This document shows positions 36,743 through 48,771 of a stretch of 64,000 bases of DNA, one piece after another. A model generated the notes under the pieces. The model was given only the letters and a program-made list of their open reading frames with translations. It was not told where the DNA came from and did not search any database. Source of the DNA: Erythrocercus mccallii. Taxonomy: Eukaryota > Chordata > Aves > Passeriformes > Dicruridae. The position numbers and the translations under genes are program-made. Numbering within the stretch: position 1 is the first letter of the stretch; every line of letters starts with the position of its first letter. The stretch covers positions 95,662 to 159,661 of the forward strand of contig VZRG01001688.1 in assembly GCA_013397435.1 (NCBI GenBank). The letters run 5' to 3'.

Positions 36743-38460
36743 GTCATAGAATGGGTTGGGTTGGAAGGGACCTTAAAAGATCACCTAGATCCAACCCCCC
36801 TGGCACAGGCAGGAATACCTTCTGCTACATCGGGCCCATCAAAGCTCCATCCAACTTGGCCTCGAGAGAGCAACTTCCAGGTATCCACAGCTTCTTTGTG
36901 CAACCTGTGCCAGTGACTCACCACTCTCACAATAAAAAAATTTCTGCCTAATATCTAATCTAAACCTACTTTATCTCAGTTTAAAACCATTTCCCCTCAC
37001 CCTGTCACTGCTGTAACCTGATTGTAGAAGGCCACCAATTTTGTCAGGCATTATCTACTTAGTGAAGGCACATTAGTCATCAACAATTACCTAATTATTT
37101 TCTTGTGTACTTCTGTATTTTTCAGAATCATCTGACCTATGATGGGTCCAGACACATAGGTGAGACTTACTAGCCTGTAGTTCCCCATTCCATCCTTACA
37201 TATCCTTTTTAAAATGTGGGTTATGTTTTCCCTTTTCCAGGTAATGGGGACATCACCAGACTGCCAGAGGTTCTCAAATATGGTGGACAGTGTTTTAGTC
37301 ACTCCCTCTGCCAGTTCCTTCAGGATCCATGGACATTATCTCATCAAGTCCCATGGACTTGTGCACCTTCAGGTTTCTTAGATGGTCTCAAAACTGATCT
37401 TCTTTTGCAGCAGGTGGTTCTCCGGTCCCTTTACTTTCTGTGACTTCTGCTGTTTGGGCAGTGTGGCTGAAGCACCAGGGGAGACTGAGTCAAAAAATTA
37501 ATGGATGTACCTCAGTCTTCTCCATGTTTCTGATAACCAGGTCTCCTGCTTCCTTCCAGAGAGGACTCCTATTGTCCCTAGTCTTCCTTTAATTACCAAT
37601 GTACCTACAGTAAATTTTCTTGTTGTCCTTGGCAAGCTCTATCAGGGCTTTAGCTTTCTTAACCTTAACCTTTCTTAAGCTGGCTGTTCAGAAAGTATAT
37701 CTGTATTTTTCCCAGGCTGCTGTCCTTGCTTCCACCCTCTGTGTCCTTCCTTTTTGTGTCTGATTTTGTCTAGGAGCTCTTCATTCATCTGCATAGGTCT
37801 CCTCCTCCTTTTGCCTTACTTCCTCTTTATTGGGATGTATCGCTCCTGAGCCTGGAGAAGGTGATCCTTGAATACCAACCAGTATTCTTTGACCTCTCAC
37901 CACTGCAGGGAGTTATCCCATGGTACTCAACTAAGCAAATCCCTGAGGAGGCCAAAATCTGCTGTCCTGAAGTCCAGGATAGTGAGCATGGTATGTGCCC
38001 TCCTCACTGCTCCACAGATCTCAAATTCCACCATTTTATGGTCACTGTACCACAGGCTGCCCTTGGGCTTCCCATTCCACACCAGCCTCTACTTTTTGAG
38101 AACAAGGTCCAGGATAGCACCTTTCCCTGTTGGTCTCTCTGTCACTTGGAGAAGGAAGTTGTCATCAGTGCATTCCAGGAACCTCTTGGGTTGCTTATGT
38201 CCAACAGCTGTTGGGATGCTCCAAGTCCCCTCAGTGGACCTGGCCTGTCAATGTGAGGCTGCTCCTATCTGTCTACAGAGGGACTCATCTGCTCAGTGTT
38301 CCTGGTCAGGCAGCCTGTAGCAGGCCCCTGCTATTATATATGTATTATATAGAATATTACCTGTCCCTGCCCTGCCTTTAATCCAGATCCATAATCTCAG
38401 TTGGGTCCTCATCCATCCCGAGGCAGAGTTCCATCCCTCCAGCAGGTCCTTGCAACAAGC
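36743..38460 (-). mobile_element. CR1 LINE with endonuclease and early RT, internally deleted, minus strand
   Basis: Read on the minus strand from right to left, this copy starts in the apurinic-type endonuclease: a CYRLPDQE stretch near 38300, EGAILDLVL near 38120 and SDHKMVEFEI near 38040. DFGLLRDLL and WLVFKDHLLQAQERYIPIKR follow toward 37800. Next comes the beginning of the reverse transcriptase (FENLWQSGDVPITWKRENIT near 37230-37285, NYRLVSLTYVSGPI near 37150-37195). The RT palm is missing: sequence jumps to the CR1 3' untranslated end (CAGAAATTTTTTATTGTGAG through AGGTCCCTTCCAACCC), finishing in CATTCTATGACTC at 36743. Several stops and frameshifts interrupt it. The element is long for a bird CR1 fragment but is not autonomous. 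Confidence 0.88.
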
Positions 38461-38880
38461 AACACTTCCTCTGTAGAAATAATCCCATCTAGGAGAAACA
38501 TGAAATTGTCTGTCATTTATTTATTCCTATTTCTGCCCAGGAACTTCAAGCATGTCTCCTGCATTTGATTGCTGAAGTAGGTCAATGAGTTCTTTGTTGT
38601 CCAGAATGTTTTCCTTGGAGTCTTTCTGAGAATTTTGTGTTTGTACTTTCTTTGTCAGCATTGGTGCCCACAGTGATTCAAATCCTTTGATGTTCAAGCT
38701 CTGATTTCCACAGGTGCACATCATCACTGGGGAAGATTTATATTTCTCTTGGTTGGGGGTCTGATTTTCTGAGTCTCTAAAGTTTTCAGCTGCTGATTTT
38801 TCTTCCCTTGGGAGAAAATAATTGTCTCAGAGATTCTGCATGTAAACAGCTTTTTGTTTTTCATAATATTTCTAAGCTCT
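38461..38880. other. Unassigned spacer between a CR1 copy and a candidate LTR
   Basis: About 420 bases contain no recognisable gene. A 66-codon minus-strand frame at 38527-38727 has no known domain. Confidence 0.5.
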
Positions 38881-39061
38881 CATAACAATCCCTCTCACAG
38901 GTGTTTTTGTTACTTAACCAATGGAGAGAGATGTCTATTCTACTGACCAATTATATGGTTCTTTAGTGCAGCATGTTAAAAAAGGCTGTGCTCATTGTAA
39001 AATAAAAGCCTTTCTGATCTTTCTTCTACCTGGAGTCAGGCACTTCATTTCATGTCCAACA
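38881..39061 (+). mobile_element. Candidate LTR 3' part (plus orientation)
   Basis: The block carries a compact promoter-like series: CCAAT at 38918-38922, a weak TATA-like TTATATGG about 30 bases on, and AATAAA at 39001-39006. It then ends TGTCCAACA at 39061, the CA terminus expected of an LTR. The CCAATGGAGAGAGATG and AATAAAAGCCTTTCTGATC phrases look like a bird retroviral LTR I have seen, but the left end is not defined and I see no second copy here for comparison. Confidence 0.4.
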
Positions 39062-42059
39062 GCAACACTTAGTTGCCCTGACACTTACAATCCTTATTTT
39101 CCTTTTCTTCAATTCAGGGCTTCAGCAAGTCTCACTTTACCCCAACAAAACTAAAACAGGTCCTCTTCTGTTTATTCACCTCTTAAGCATCATAAAGTGA
39201 TCACCATAGAGAGTCTCACACTTCTGTAGCTTGCTGCTCCATCCTGATGCTGTTGCAAGGCTCAAGTTCAGCCCAATTAGAGGCTTCATTTGACAGAGCC
39301 ATCAACCGTTGACAAAAGCTACAAAAGCACTGCACCTATTCCTTATTAGCAATTCTACAGACAGAGCAGAAGCCATTCTCTTAATGCCTGAACTTACAAA
39401 CTTCCAACACTTGCCATAATGGGAGTGTCTATCTCCCAAACCAGACCCTACCAGTGCTACCTTCAGTACACTTTTAAGTTCAAGTTCTTGAAACCAGAAT
39501 CTCAGAAAAGACATGCCTGATCTTTTCTCTGTCATCTCTGATGCTACACAGTCTGTGGGCCTTTTCCCACAGCTTCTTCATTTGGCAACACCATTTCTCA
39601 ACACAGGCAGACTTCCAGCAGCATAGGAAGCCCTTCTCTACTGCTCCATTCCCAGCAAGAGGCCTTAGGCTCTCCTGGAAGGCAGCATCCACCCACCAGA
39701 GGTCTGACTGGATTACAGCTCAAGTGCCACAGGGCCAGGGACTGCAGCAGCTGTTGAGGGCTACTCTGTGGTGCAGTGACACCACTGCTGAGGACACGTG
39801 CCTGTCTATGCCAAGCTGCTGAGCCCCATTGTGTACAGCCTGCTCTGCAAACGGCCACGTTTGTTGGCTGCCTCTGAGCTCTTCCTCTGTTAGCTGGTCC
39901 CTCTTACCAAAGTACCTCAATTAAAGAACAGCCTGGCAACCAGCAACTCTGTGAATTACATCATATGCATACAAAATTTGTGCCCATTGTGCTAAAAATA
40001 ACACAACATTAACAATAAAATTTAAAAGCAATCAAAATTCCATTTAAAAAAAAATTAGAAATACACAGCATTGAGAATCAATCATAGCAATAGCATAGAA
40101 ACAATTAACAAGCAATATTTTTCAGAGTTAAAAATTAAGAAGTGGCTCATGGACTAGAGTTTGGCATAAATGGGCTGTATAATCTTCACATAGAATGGAT
40201 TTCAGAGAGTAAACTTCATGATAGAAACTGCTTCTCTGTAGATTTTATTTTTTTGAGTAAAATAGATTTAATGGAACAAATAGGGGATTATGGCACTCAA
40301 GTATTGAAATTACCTAATCAAACATTTTAGCATGGTTGACTTAGAACCCTTTTCCATGTTTCCAAAAGAGAAGAAATTATTCTCCTGAAGACTACTCGGG
40401 TAGTAAAGGCAAACTATCCTGGGTAACCATAACAAAGTCTTTTTGTATCTACACCATTTATGGTTTTGAAGGCCTCTAGGCAATACTCAACATTTTTGAT
40501 CCCAACAACACTTTGGGAGGAAGCATTGTTTTTCTACACTGTTACCTCTTCAAGTTATTAGATTAGAATGCTCATTTATACAATGTCAGTCTTAGTTCAG
40601 AGAGGATTTTTTTTCTTTTTGCTGACTGCTGTGATACAGGGAGAGGTCACACATTAGGCAGTCAGAAGTTCTGGTCACAAAACTGTTTTCATCTCTCCCC
40701 AGGAAAGTAGGTGAAGACAAAACATGGAAGAAGAAGTTTCTTAGGTATTATTTACAGGAAGAAACTAGAAATTTGATTAGTGATTTGTGTCTTCTGGATG
40801 CCACCTGCTGGGTAGGCAGGGAAAGAGTGTGAATTCTCTGTAGCCTGTCCAACAGATAACACCAGGAAAGGGTTGCCACTGTGTACTGTTTCTCTCCAGA
40901 TGTGTCAGTACACTTACTGTTTCTTCCAAAGCCTTTCTTTTTTTGACTTCCATAGATCTGGCTTCTGTAGTTTCTCTTCCTCTGCCTCTTTGAACTTCTC
41001 AGAAGGTATCAAGAGTCTTTGTCACCTTTTTCTCTCACTGTAGTCTTGTCTGTGGGGGTTACCATCAGTAATTAAAATCAAACAGCCATGTTGTCTTAAA
41101 ATTAATACTCTTCCACCAAGACAGTTTCCAGAATCACAGTCTTAAGCTCTGCTGGATTCTCATTAGTACCCCATCATTTGTATTATTTCTAAAATAAAGC
41201 ATTTTATGTTCAGAAAATTAAGAAATACATTTTAGATTAACAGATTGACCCTTTATGTTTATTAGGCAGAGATAATTACCTTGAGTTCCTTGTTTCACAT
41301 TACCTTACAAACTGAGACCTCTTCTCCATAAAGAGCAGTCTTTGGGGGGGTTTCCCTTCAACTATTTTGCCAGGAGGGTTGACAAAAGAGAAAAATTACA
41401 TGGGGCAAGATAAATTGCCAAATTTTGAGAAGCTCACCAATAAAGAATTTTTGTTAGTTCCATAAAGGCATTTGTTGTGCACTGCCGTTTCTTTTTAGCT
41501 GTGTTCTTTGGCTTCCCCAAAATGTCATTTTTGTTTCTTTTATACCAGCATGGGTTTTATGGGTAGGTATATGCTATTTGGATTATGGAATGGACATACT
41601 TTGTGAGAAAAGGATAGTTGCATTGCAGACAAAAATATTGATAATAGAAGTCAGTTTATAGCTCAGCAGAAGACCCTCAAGTTGTTCAGTTGCTAAGCCT
41701 AGTTGTCAGAGCTAAGCCTAGATGTGAATTAAATGTGGATAGGTTTTCTTTCAATCACTACTAGTAAGTCACCTGAGTTGTAATATACTACAAATATAAT
41801 CTAAAAAAAAGTTTAATGCCAGACTATATGGGTGTGATTGAACATCACATTAGAAAAGATAATGGCAATAATCTTGAAAATTTTGTCCTATAACAGGCTA
41901 CAAGGTAAAAAAAAAACACCTGAACTATGAGATACCTCAATTTTGTGATCAGCTGTGAAACTTAAGAACCACATTTGTTAAAAGCAAAGTCACCCACCGT
42001 GTTCCTTAACATATCATTAGAACCACAAACAAGAGAATCAGAAAATATTTTAGCTCAAA
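39062..42059. other. Intergenic; no gene supported
   Basis: Overlapping open frames at 39480-39920 on both strands lie in a locally GC-rich patch. QQHRKPFST near 39620 and LSPIVYSL near 39815 faintly recall the end of an olfactory receptor, but the spacing is wrong and there are no intact transmembrane segments, so no gene is called. The rest is AT-rich with nothing recognised. Confidence 0.5.
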
Positions 42060-42330
42060 AGAAATCTCCAGGACCTTGTGTATCAACCTCCTGCTCAAAG
42101 TGAGACTAATCAAGTTGGGTCTCTCTTGTCCAGTAGAGCCCTTGTCTCTACTTGTCCAGTAGAGTGTTGAATATCTCCAAAGATGCAGTTCTAAAAATCT
42201 CTATGAGCAAACCATTCCAGTATTTTCTTGCCCACATGGTATAAAAAAAAGGGCAAAGCAAAAAACCCACAAACCAAACAACTTTCTATTCCCAGAGCCT
42301 TTTCTAGGCAAATCAACAAACCCTGCTCTC
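42060..42330 (-). mobile_element. Old CR1 LINE 3' fragment, minus strand
   Basis: The phrases CAACCTCCTGCTCAAAG, TTGAATATCTCCAAAGATG, TCTCTATGAGCAAACC and ATTCCAGTATTTTCTTGCCC follow the order of the reverse-complemented CR1 3' region (cf. CCAACCTCCTGCTC ... AATATCTCCAAGGATGG). It is diverged. CTTGTCCAGTAGAG occurs twice (42125-42138 and 42151-42164), a local 26-base duplication. Confidence 0.65.
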
Positions 42331-42939
42331 TCAGCTGTTGTTAGTTTGTTGGATGTTACAACCCCCTGACTACCTTGGTGGCTCTCCAGGTAACTCTAGC
42401 AAAATCTACAGCAGAAAGTATTTCAAAATGTTGATATTCAAATAAAAATAATTAGGAGAACAATTACCTCAAATATATTTTTTCTTTTCCAATTTGGTGT
42501 CAGTAATCTCCTGTGTACTTGATGCTGTCCAAGCAGAGAAATTTATATAAGTTGGCACATAGCCTGTTTATCTTGTATTAGTTGAGGCTACAGACATCAG
42601 AAAGAAAAATAAACTTTTATTAACAACTATAGCACATTTGCAGCTACAGGTACAGTAAATCCAAGAGTACAGTTGGATGCCTCCATTTTATCCTTAATTA
42701 GTATTGTACACAGTTCTATGATATAATTCAAAGTAATGGAAAACGTGCAACAGATACAAGCCCTTCATTCAATTTTCCAGTTCACCTTGCAACAGGCTGC
42801 TACAGTACTCCACTTCCAGGGACACACAGCAGCACAAACCAATGTACCAAGGATATTTCACATCAGACCTGCAATGTCTGCTGCTTAGGAACAAGGAAGT
42901 ACCATATTATCCCAGAAACCTTTTTCTACCAGAATCAGG

Positions 42940-44140
42940 TATTGCAGATGAAATTTGCAGTCTGTGAGGTGAACTGCTCTGGCAATCAAGATCTGGAGCA
43001 GTGGATTGCATCAAGCATCACAGGGAGTTTTCTTAAACTGGCAAAAATTCAATCTCAGTGCAGAGAGAAGTCCTTAAGTAAGGACCGCTGGAACTCTGGT
43101 GAGAGGCGGCTCCAACCCCAAGCAGGCAGGACTGGGAGTGGCAGCAGCCAGCTCCCTGCATGCACCAGAAAGGATGTGGAGAACCTAGACAGAGCTCTCA
43201 CAAACCCATGCATCCATCTGGATGTCAGGCTGTGGGGAGGACCAGAGTCTGTCACCATTATCAGATGGCACCAGGGACAACACTTCTGTGAGGTGCCCCT
43301 TGCTCAGCCAGTAGACAAGCTGCTCAGCCTCATGTCAGAGCTACGAGAGGAGGCAGAACGGCCAAGAGGCATCAGGACTCGGATGCTCTTCTGAAGGGGG
43401 AGATTGACTGATGGAGCCATGCTCTGCCACCCCTGAGATAAGTGCACCAGCTGTCTGCATTACAGGAAGGGAAGGATCCTTCATTCTCTCAACTCCCTGC
43501 AGAAGGAGAGGGCCTAACAGATGGGGGGGAGAATGTAATCAGATTGCTTCTTGGGGTGGCAGGCGAATCCACTCTTGAGCTACCCCCTGGCCAGAAGGAC
43601 CAGGGCAGCAATTCTCCTCTGGTACTCTGCACTGGTGAGGTTTCACCTCAAGTTCTGTGGCTAGTTCTGGGCCCCTCAGGACAAGAAAGACATTGAGGTG
43701 CCGAAATTTGTCCAGAGAAGAATAATGGAGCTGGTGAAGGGTCTGGAGCACAAGTTTTATGAGGAGCAGCTGAAGGAGTTGGGATTGTTTAGCCTGGAGG
43801 AAAGGAGGCTCAAGGGAGACCTTATTGCTCTCTACAACTACTCAAAAGGAGATTTGGCTTCTTTTTCCAAGTAGCAAGCAATAGGATAAGAGGAAACAGC
43901 CTCAAGCTGTGCTAGGTGAGGTTTGGAATTCATATAAAGAAAAACCTCTTCATTGAAAGGGTTTTCAGGTGTAAGAACAGGCTGCCTGTAGAAGCGGTAA
44001 AATCATCATCTCTGGAGGTATTTTAGACATGGTGCCTAAGGACATGGCTGAGTAGCGAACATGGCAATTCTGAGTTAACAGATGGATTTGATGATCTCAG
44101 AGGACTTTTCAAATCATATTGATTCTATGTTTCTAAAAAT
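42940..44140 (+). mobile_element. CR1 LINE, internally deleted: ORF1-like 5' piece joined to the 3' end
   Basis: The right part (about 43600-44140) is secure: broken frames give KFVQRRIMELVKGLEHKF near 43705-43755, then LKELGLFSLEERRLKGDLIA-like sequence to about 43830. The CR1 untranslated 3' end follows, stopping in GATTCTATG at 44123. The left part holds an uninterrupted 150-codon frame (42942-43394) that ends with VDKLLSLMSELREEAERPRG, resembling the coiled-coil start of the CR1 ORF1 protein. The simplest reading is one CR1 copy that lost most of ORF1 and ORF2. It could instead be two independent fragments. The left part's CR1 identity is moderate. Confidence 0.7.
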
Positions 44141-45399
44141 GAAGCTGAAAAAGATCTATAGAATAACTTGGTCCAAGTATATTTTCTTCTTAAAATTAAA
44201 TTGAGTTTGGTTGTAATTTCTACTTTACCATTTTTTACTAAAATCATCTTTGGGCACATGATGCCCAGGCCTTTATCTTAACCAGTCAGACAAATGTAAG
44301 TAACTAATATGTGTAAAAACAGACAGTGTACAGTAAAATTTGCAAACAGAGATAATCATTGTCCATGAGAGCACTGCTTTGCATATGCCAACACTGAATT
44401 TTGTATGCTATGAAGTTATATATAAGTTATACATATGTATATATATGAAGTTATATATCTAAGAGTTGTAAACAGATGCAAACTCCTGATTACAATGCTG
44501 CAACACTTTTCTTAATCTGTTTTCCCTATTTTACTATCCAGAAATACAGACAACTTTCTTCAGCTTATAAGATTGCTAATTAATGTTTTAAGAATCAATG
44601 TCTGATAATTTTGAAAGACTCCACAGTTTATATAAATTTACACTCTTTGCTATACTTCTTTGTCCAACTGCTAGTTTTCACCAACACAGATATATACATA
44701 TATCACTTAACAGATAAACAGCTCTGAAATTAACATCAGATGGAACTCCCTTCGCCAGGAAGAAGCCTTCCAACCCTATGTGCTGGACCACAGGGAGTGA
44801 AGAAGGCTCAGCACTAGAGAATCAGAGAATCATTTGGTTGAATCAAGTGATTGTGAAGCAGGTGAATATTCCCAATAAGAAAAATCCCATGATCAGCACC
44901 GCAGTATCCTGATATGCTTCTGCTCTGCACTTTATTAATCACTCCATTTGTGAAACAAGAAGTTTCAAAAGTTGACACAGACTATGCCTTTATAAAGTGA
45001 CATCTGTATAAGTGAAAGTGAATATACAACATACAGCAAATAAAGCATAAGGTTATGAGGCTTAAAAAATAACAGACCTCCAAAGATCATAGGTATCTGA
45101 GACATGGTATTTTAGTAAGAAAATAATACTCCTTTTTATTTCTGCATTTAAAATCACTACTTTGACCTCCCAGAACTTTACTTCACAGAGTTATTGGGTT
45201 TCTTCATTTTGGCACCAGGGTTTTCTTCAACAGTTGTCTTACAAATACAGCAAAATCATATCAGTAGTAATCAGTTTAATTTCCACCCATTGACCATGAA
45301 AAACAGAAAGCAAAAGCAGGCAGATAATGGTATGTAATTTTGAGTGAGGAATAAATACTGGTTAAAAAGTGTTTCATACAGTATTTTTCTGCAAGGTAA
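44141..45399. other. Spacer between two CR1 copies
   Basis: AT-rich DNA with a TATATA/CATATG-type stretch at about 44415-44460 and no supportable gene. Confidence 0.5.
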
Positions 45400-46285
45400 C
45401 ACGTGAAGAAGGTCTTGAAGTTACACTAAGTTTGCTGATGCTACTAAATTGGGAGGAGCTGTTGACTCCCTCAAAAGCAGAGAGAGCCCAAAGAGAGGCC
45501 TGGACAAACTTATAAGCCTGTGCAATCGCCAATCATATGAAGTCTAACTGAAGAAAGTGCCAGAATCTGTATATAAAATGGAGCATTCCTGGATGTGCAG
45601 ACAGCCTGGGGAATGAGCTACTGGAGAGCAGCACTGCAGAAAGGGATCTGAGGGAGGGTGGAGGGCAAGCTGAACATGAGCCAGCAGTGCCCTGGCAGCC
45701 AGGAGGGCCAACCTTGTTCTGGGGAACATCAGGAACAACATCAGCTGGGCAAGGGAGGGGATAGTCCTGATCTGCTCTGCAGCTTCACGTCGAGTGCTGG
45801 GGGCAGTTTTGGGTGCCACAATGTAAAAAACAAATTGAGAGCATCCAAAGAGAGGCTACAGAAATGGTGAAGAACCTTGAGGGGAAGCTTTACAGAGCAG
45901 CTGAGATCACTTGGTCTGTTCTGCCTGGAGGAGACTGAGGGGAGACCTCATTGCTGTTACAACTTCTGAAGGGTAAAGAAGGGGCAGGCGCTGATCTCTT
46001 CTCTGTGGTGACCAGTGACAGACCCTGAGGGAGTGATCTGAAGCTGTGTCAGGGTAGGTTTTGGTTGGAGATTAGGAAAAGGTTCTTCACCCAGAAGGTG
46101 GCTGGGCACTGGAAAAGGCTCCCTAGAATAGTGGTCACAGCATCAAGCCTGTCTTGTTCAAGAAGCATTTGGACAATGCTCTGGGACACATGGTGTGACT
46201 CTTGGGGTGTCCTGCATACAGTTTGAGTTCAACTCAATAATCCTTGTGCTTCCCTTTCACCTCAGGATATTCTATAATATTATTC
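45400..46285 (+). mobile_element. CR1 LINE 3' half (RT palm to tail)
   Basis: The copy begins at the RT palm: KFADATKLGGAVDS, encoded from about 45428, where active CR1 has FADDTK. It continues in shifting frames through GRQAEHEPAVPWQPGGPT-like sequence (the CR1 LNMSQQCPGSQEGQP segment near 45665-45720), a SIQREATEMVKNLEG stretch near 45845 and the untranslated end. It closes with ATATTCTATAATATTATTCT near 46265-46285, a decayed ATTCTATGATTCT tail. Frameshifts and the Asp-to-Ala change make it inactive. Confidence 0.88.
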
Positions 46286-48771
46286 TAAACATGACATAAA
46301 ATTATGATGTGCATAAGTACATCTTTGTAGCCTTAGCTTTCCTGAAAGTAATCACCTACTGCAAAACCAGAGAAATAATTTCAATATCAATATAAATAAA
46401 TTCATCGAAGCAGCACTATGTCCCAGATTGAGCCAAACCATTGAACAAACATGCCTTCATATGAGAAGAAACATATTAATATTTTTTTTTAGAAACTTAA
46501 GTATTAGTTTTTTCTATTGTTTTACAGTAGGAATTCATTCAGTTTCAGAAAAAGCAGAAGTAACCAGGAGGACCAAAACAAAAGATTAGTTTTTACAGAC
46601 TTTCAAGAATCTAGCAGTCATTCACAGCCAGGATACATATCCTATGGTAAAAGATAACATATTGCCATGCAATCAAAGGCTGATGTTAAAAACTTGAGGT
46701 CTAGCCATAGAGATTGCTCCTGAGAATAATTACCATACATGGAGTAGTAGGGAGGAAAGTTTTATGGATAGATACTTTATAATCACAGGTAATATACTAG
46801 ATGGATTATATGCAGAAAAAAAGTTATTGCACTGAGTGAATGCCACCATTTCCATTTTCACAACATTATTTAAAAAAATAGACTAATTTAATGATAGAGT
46901 GGCAAACTTGTGAAACCTATGGCCAGGCGTGTATATTTGCAGTCTACGGAGTAATGCCATTTTCTGGGAAAATATAAAATAAAGAAAAACGCATTACACT
47001 TAAATATGTCCCAATCTATCAATTAAGTGATGCCTTAAAAGTTGAGTACTATGCCTATTTCTATACTTTTGTGTGATTGAAGACATTAAGAATTGTATTG
47101 ATCTGAGCATCAATGAGAATTACTTCAGCAAAAAGGGAACTAAAGTGTTGATCATGACAAGCCATCCCATGGGAATGGGATGCAAAGGTATTCACACAGG
47201 TACAGAGCAAAGATAGATCTAAGACGAGCTCTACACCCAAAACCATCCTAAGCCTGAGTTTGAATGCTCATATATACAAGTGTGATGTTTCTTACTAATA
47301 TGTGAGTCTAGTTTTTACAGTTACAGTTTGGCAAATTCAGTCTGAACGAAGTGATAAGCTGAAGGCATTTCAAACTATTCATCTAAGTGGTGACAATGAT
47401 GCAGGTATTGAAGTCTGGATAAAGACGTACCTCTATGTAAAATTAGAATGTTTAAAATTATCTAAAGGTACAACTAGCAACACTGCTCGCAATTAATTGA
47501 TTACCCTGCACCAATCCCACTTTGTTCATGCTGCAAGTCAGTGTCATACTCATGGGTACAAATTATAAATCTAAATAGATACAAGTGGCTAAAAACTATA
47601 AATACAAGCACTCTACAGCTGCATCCAATAAAAATCCAACAGTGAATTAAGTGAATAACAAGAAAAAACATAACTAAATCCATATAATTTGGGGGGTTAT
47701 AAACAAACTTGGACACGCATCCATAAGCAAATATACATTGGGATAAACCCATTCCCATGGCATGGTTATTCAGACCCAAGTCTCACTAGTAATGTCCTTA
47801 TTTTTGCCATTCAAAATTGCTGGCAGAGTTGACACCTATGGAAATGAAACACATTGTTGTCTTGGGCAGGTTGTTACATGAAGAAACTCTGTACCTCTTT
47901 GGTCAACACCCCAGTAACAATGCCTCTGACATGCCTGTCAATACTTATCAGTGGTGTCTATTTCAGGAATATCTCTGTGTAATTTAGGAATTCCTAACTA
48001 GGAATTAATGCATCCAGTACACCTGTTGAAATGAAGAAATACTTTATAAGGGCATTTCTTACGGAGTGTATAATACAGCTTTCTTAGGATTTTCCAAGTT
48101 TCAATGGATGCAGGGAGCAAGAAACATCAGTTTAGTTCATGACTAAAAAAAAAAAAAGTATGCATTTCTAATGATATTAGTAAAGCTTCCAAAGAATAGT
48201 AAAACAAAGCTGCTAATTTTCATTTGATTGCTTCAAAGTACAGAAAAGTAAAATCTACACATTTAAATACAGTCCTAGAAGTCTATAACCACTCTAAGAA
48301 ATAGGAGAATACCAAACAGGCTATTACTACTCAGAGGATGTTTCCATCATACCTTCCTTATTTGGAATTAAATATGATGCAGAGCTATACAAGAACAAAT
48401 AACCTTGAACATCTGAGCACATCTAACTTTTTTTATGCCCGTAATTTTACTAGCCCTTCCCCAGAACAGTTTGTATACAATTACAACTCCATAGGTGTGG
48501 CCTACATGAAGCTTGCAATGTTGGGCAATGGTGGCATTAATCACAATCTCAGGTTTGTTATTATCTACTCTTCTTGGAAGACCACTAAGGGAGTAAAAAT
48601 CTGTGAGTTTCAGTGGAGTAAATGCAACTAGAGAAAAAGTTTATTTTTAAAGCATTTATGTCATAATCTTTAATGCAACACAGATTAGGTAGTTCTAATT
48701 TTCCTGAAAAAGAAGGTCAAATATTTGAAGAGCTGTTTTAGACCTACCTTTCTAAAAACTGTGCCCACTTG
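46286..48771. other. Intergenic; no gene seen
   Basis: About 2.5 kb of AT-rich DNA with short chance open frames such as 48338-48631 (+) and 47501-47779 (-). An A12 run lies near 48146. Nothing was recognised. Confidence 0.5.

Noticed and set aside
37861..38320. 131- and 150-codon plus-strand open frames
   Set aside because: They are antisense to the CR1 endonuclease region, which reads on the minus strand.
39600..39860. Olfactory-receptor-like fragments (HRKPFST, LSPIVYSL)
   Set aside because: The two words are farther apart than in real receptors, lie in different frames and have no transmembrane segments around them. Chance similarity is more likely.
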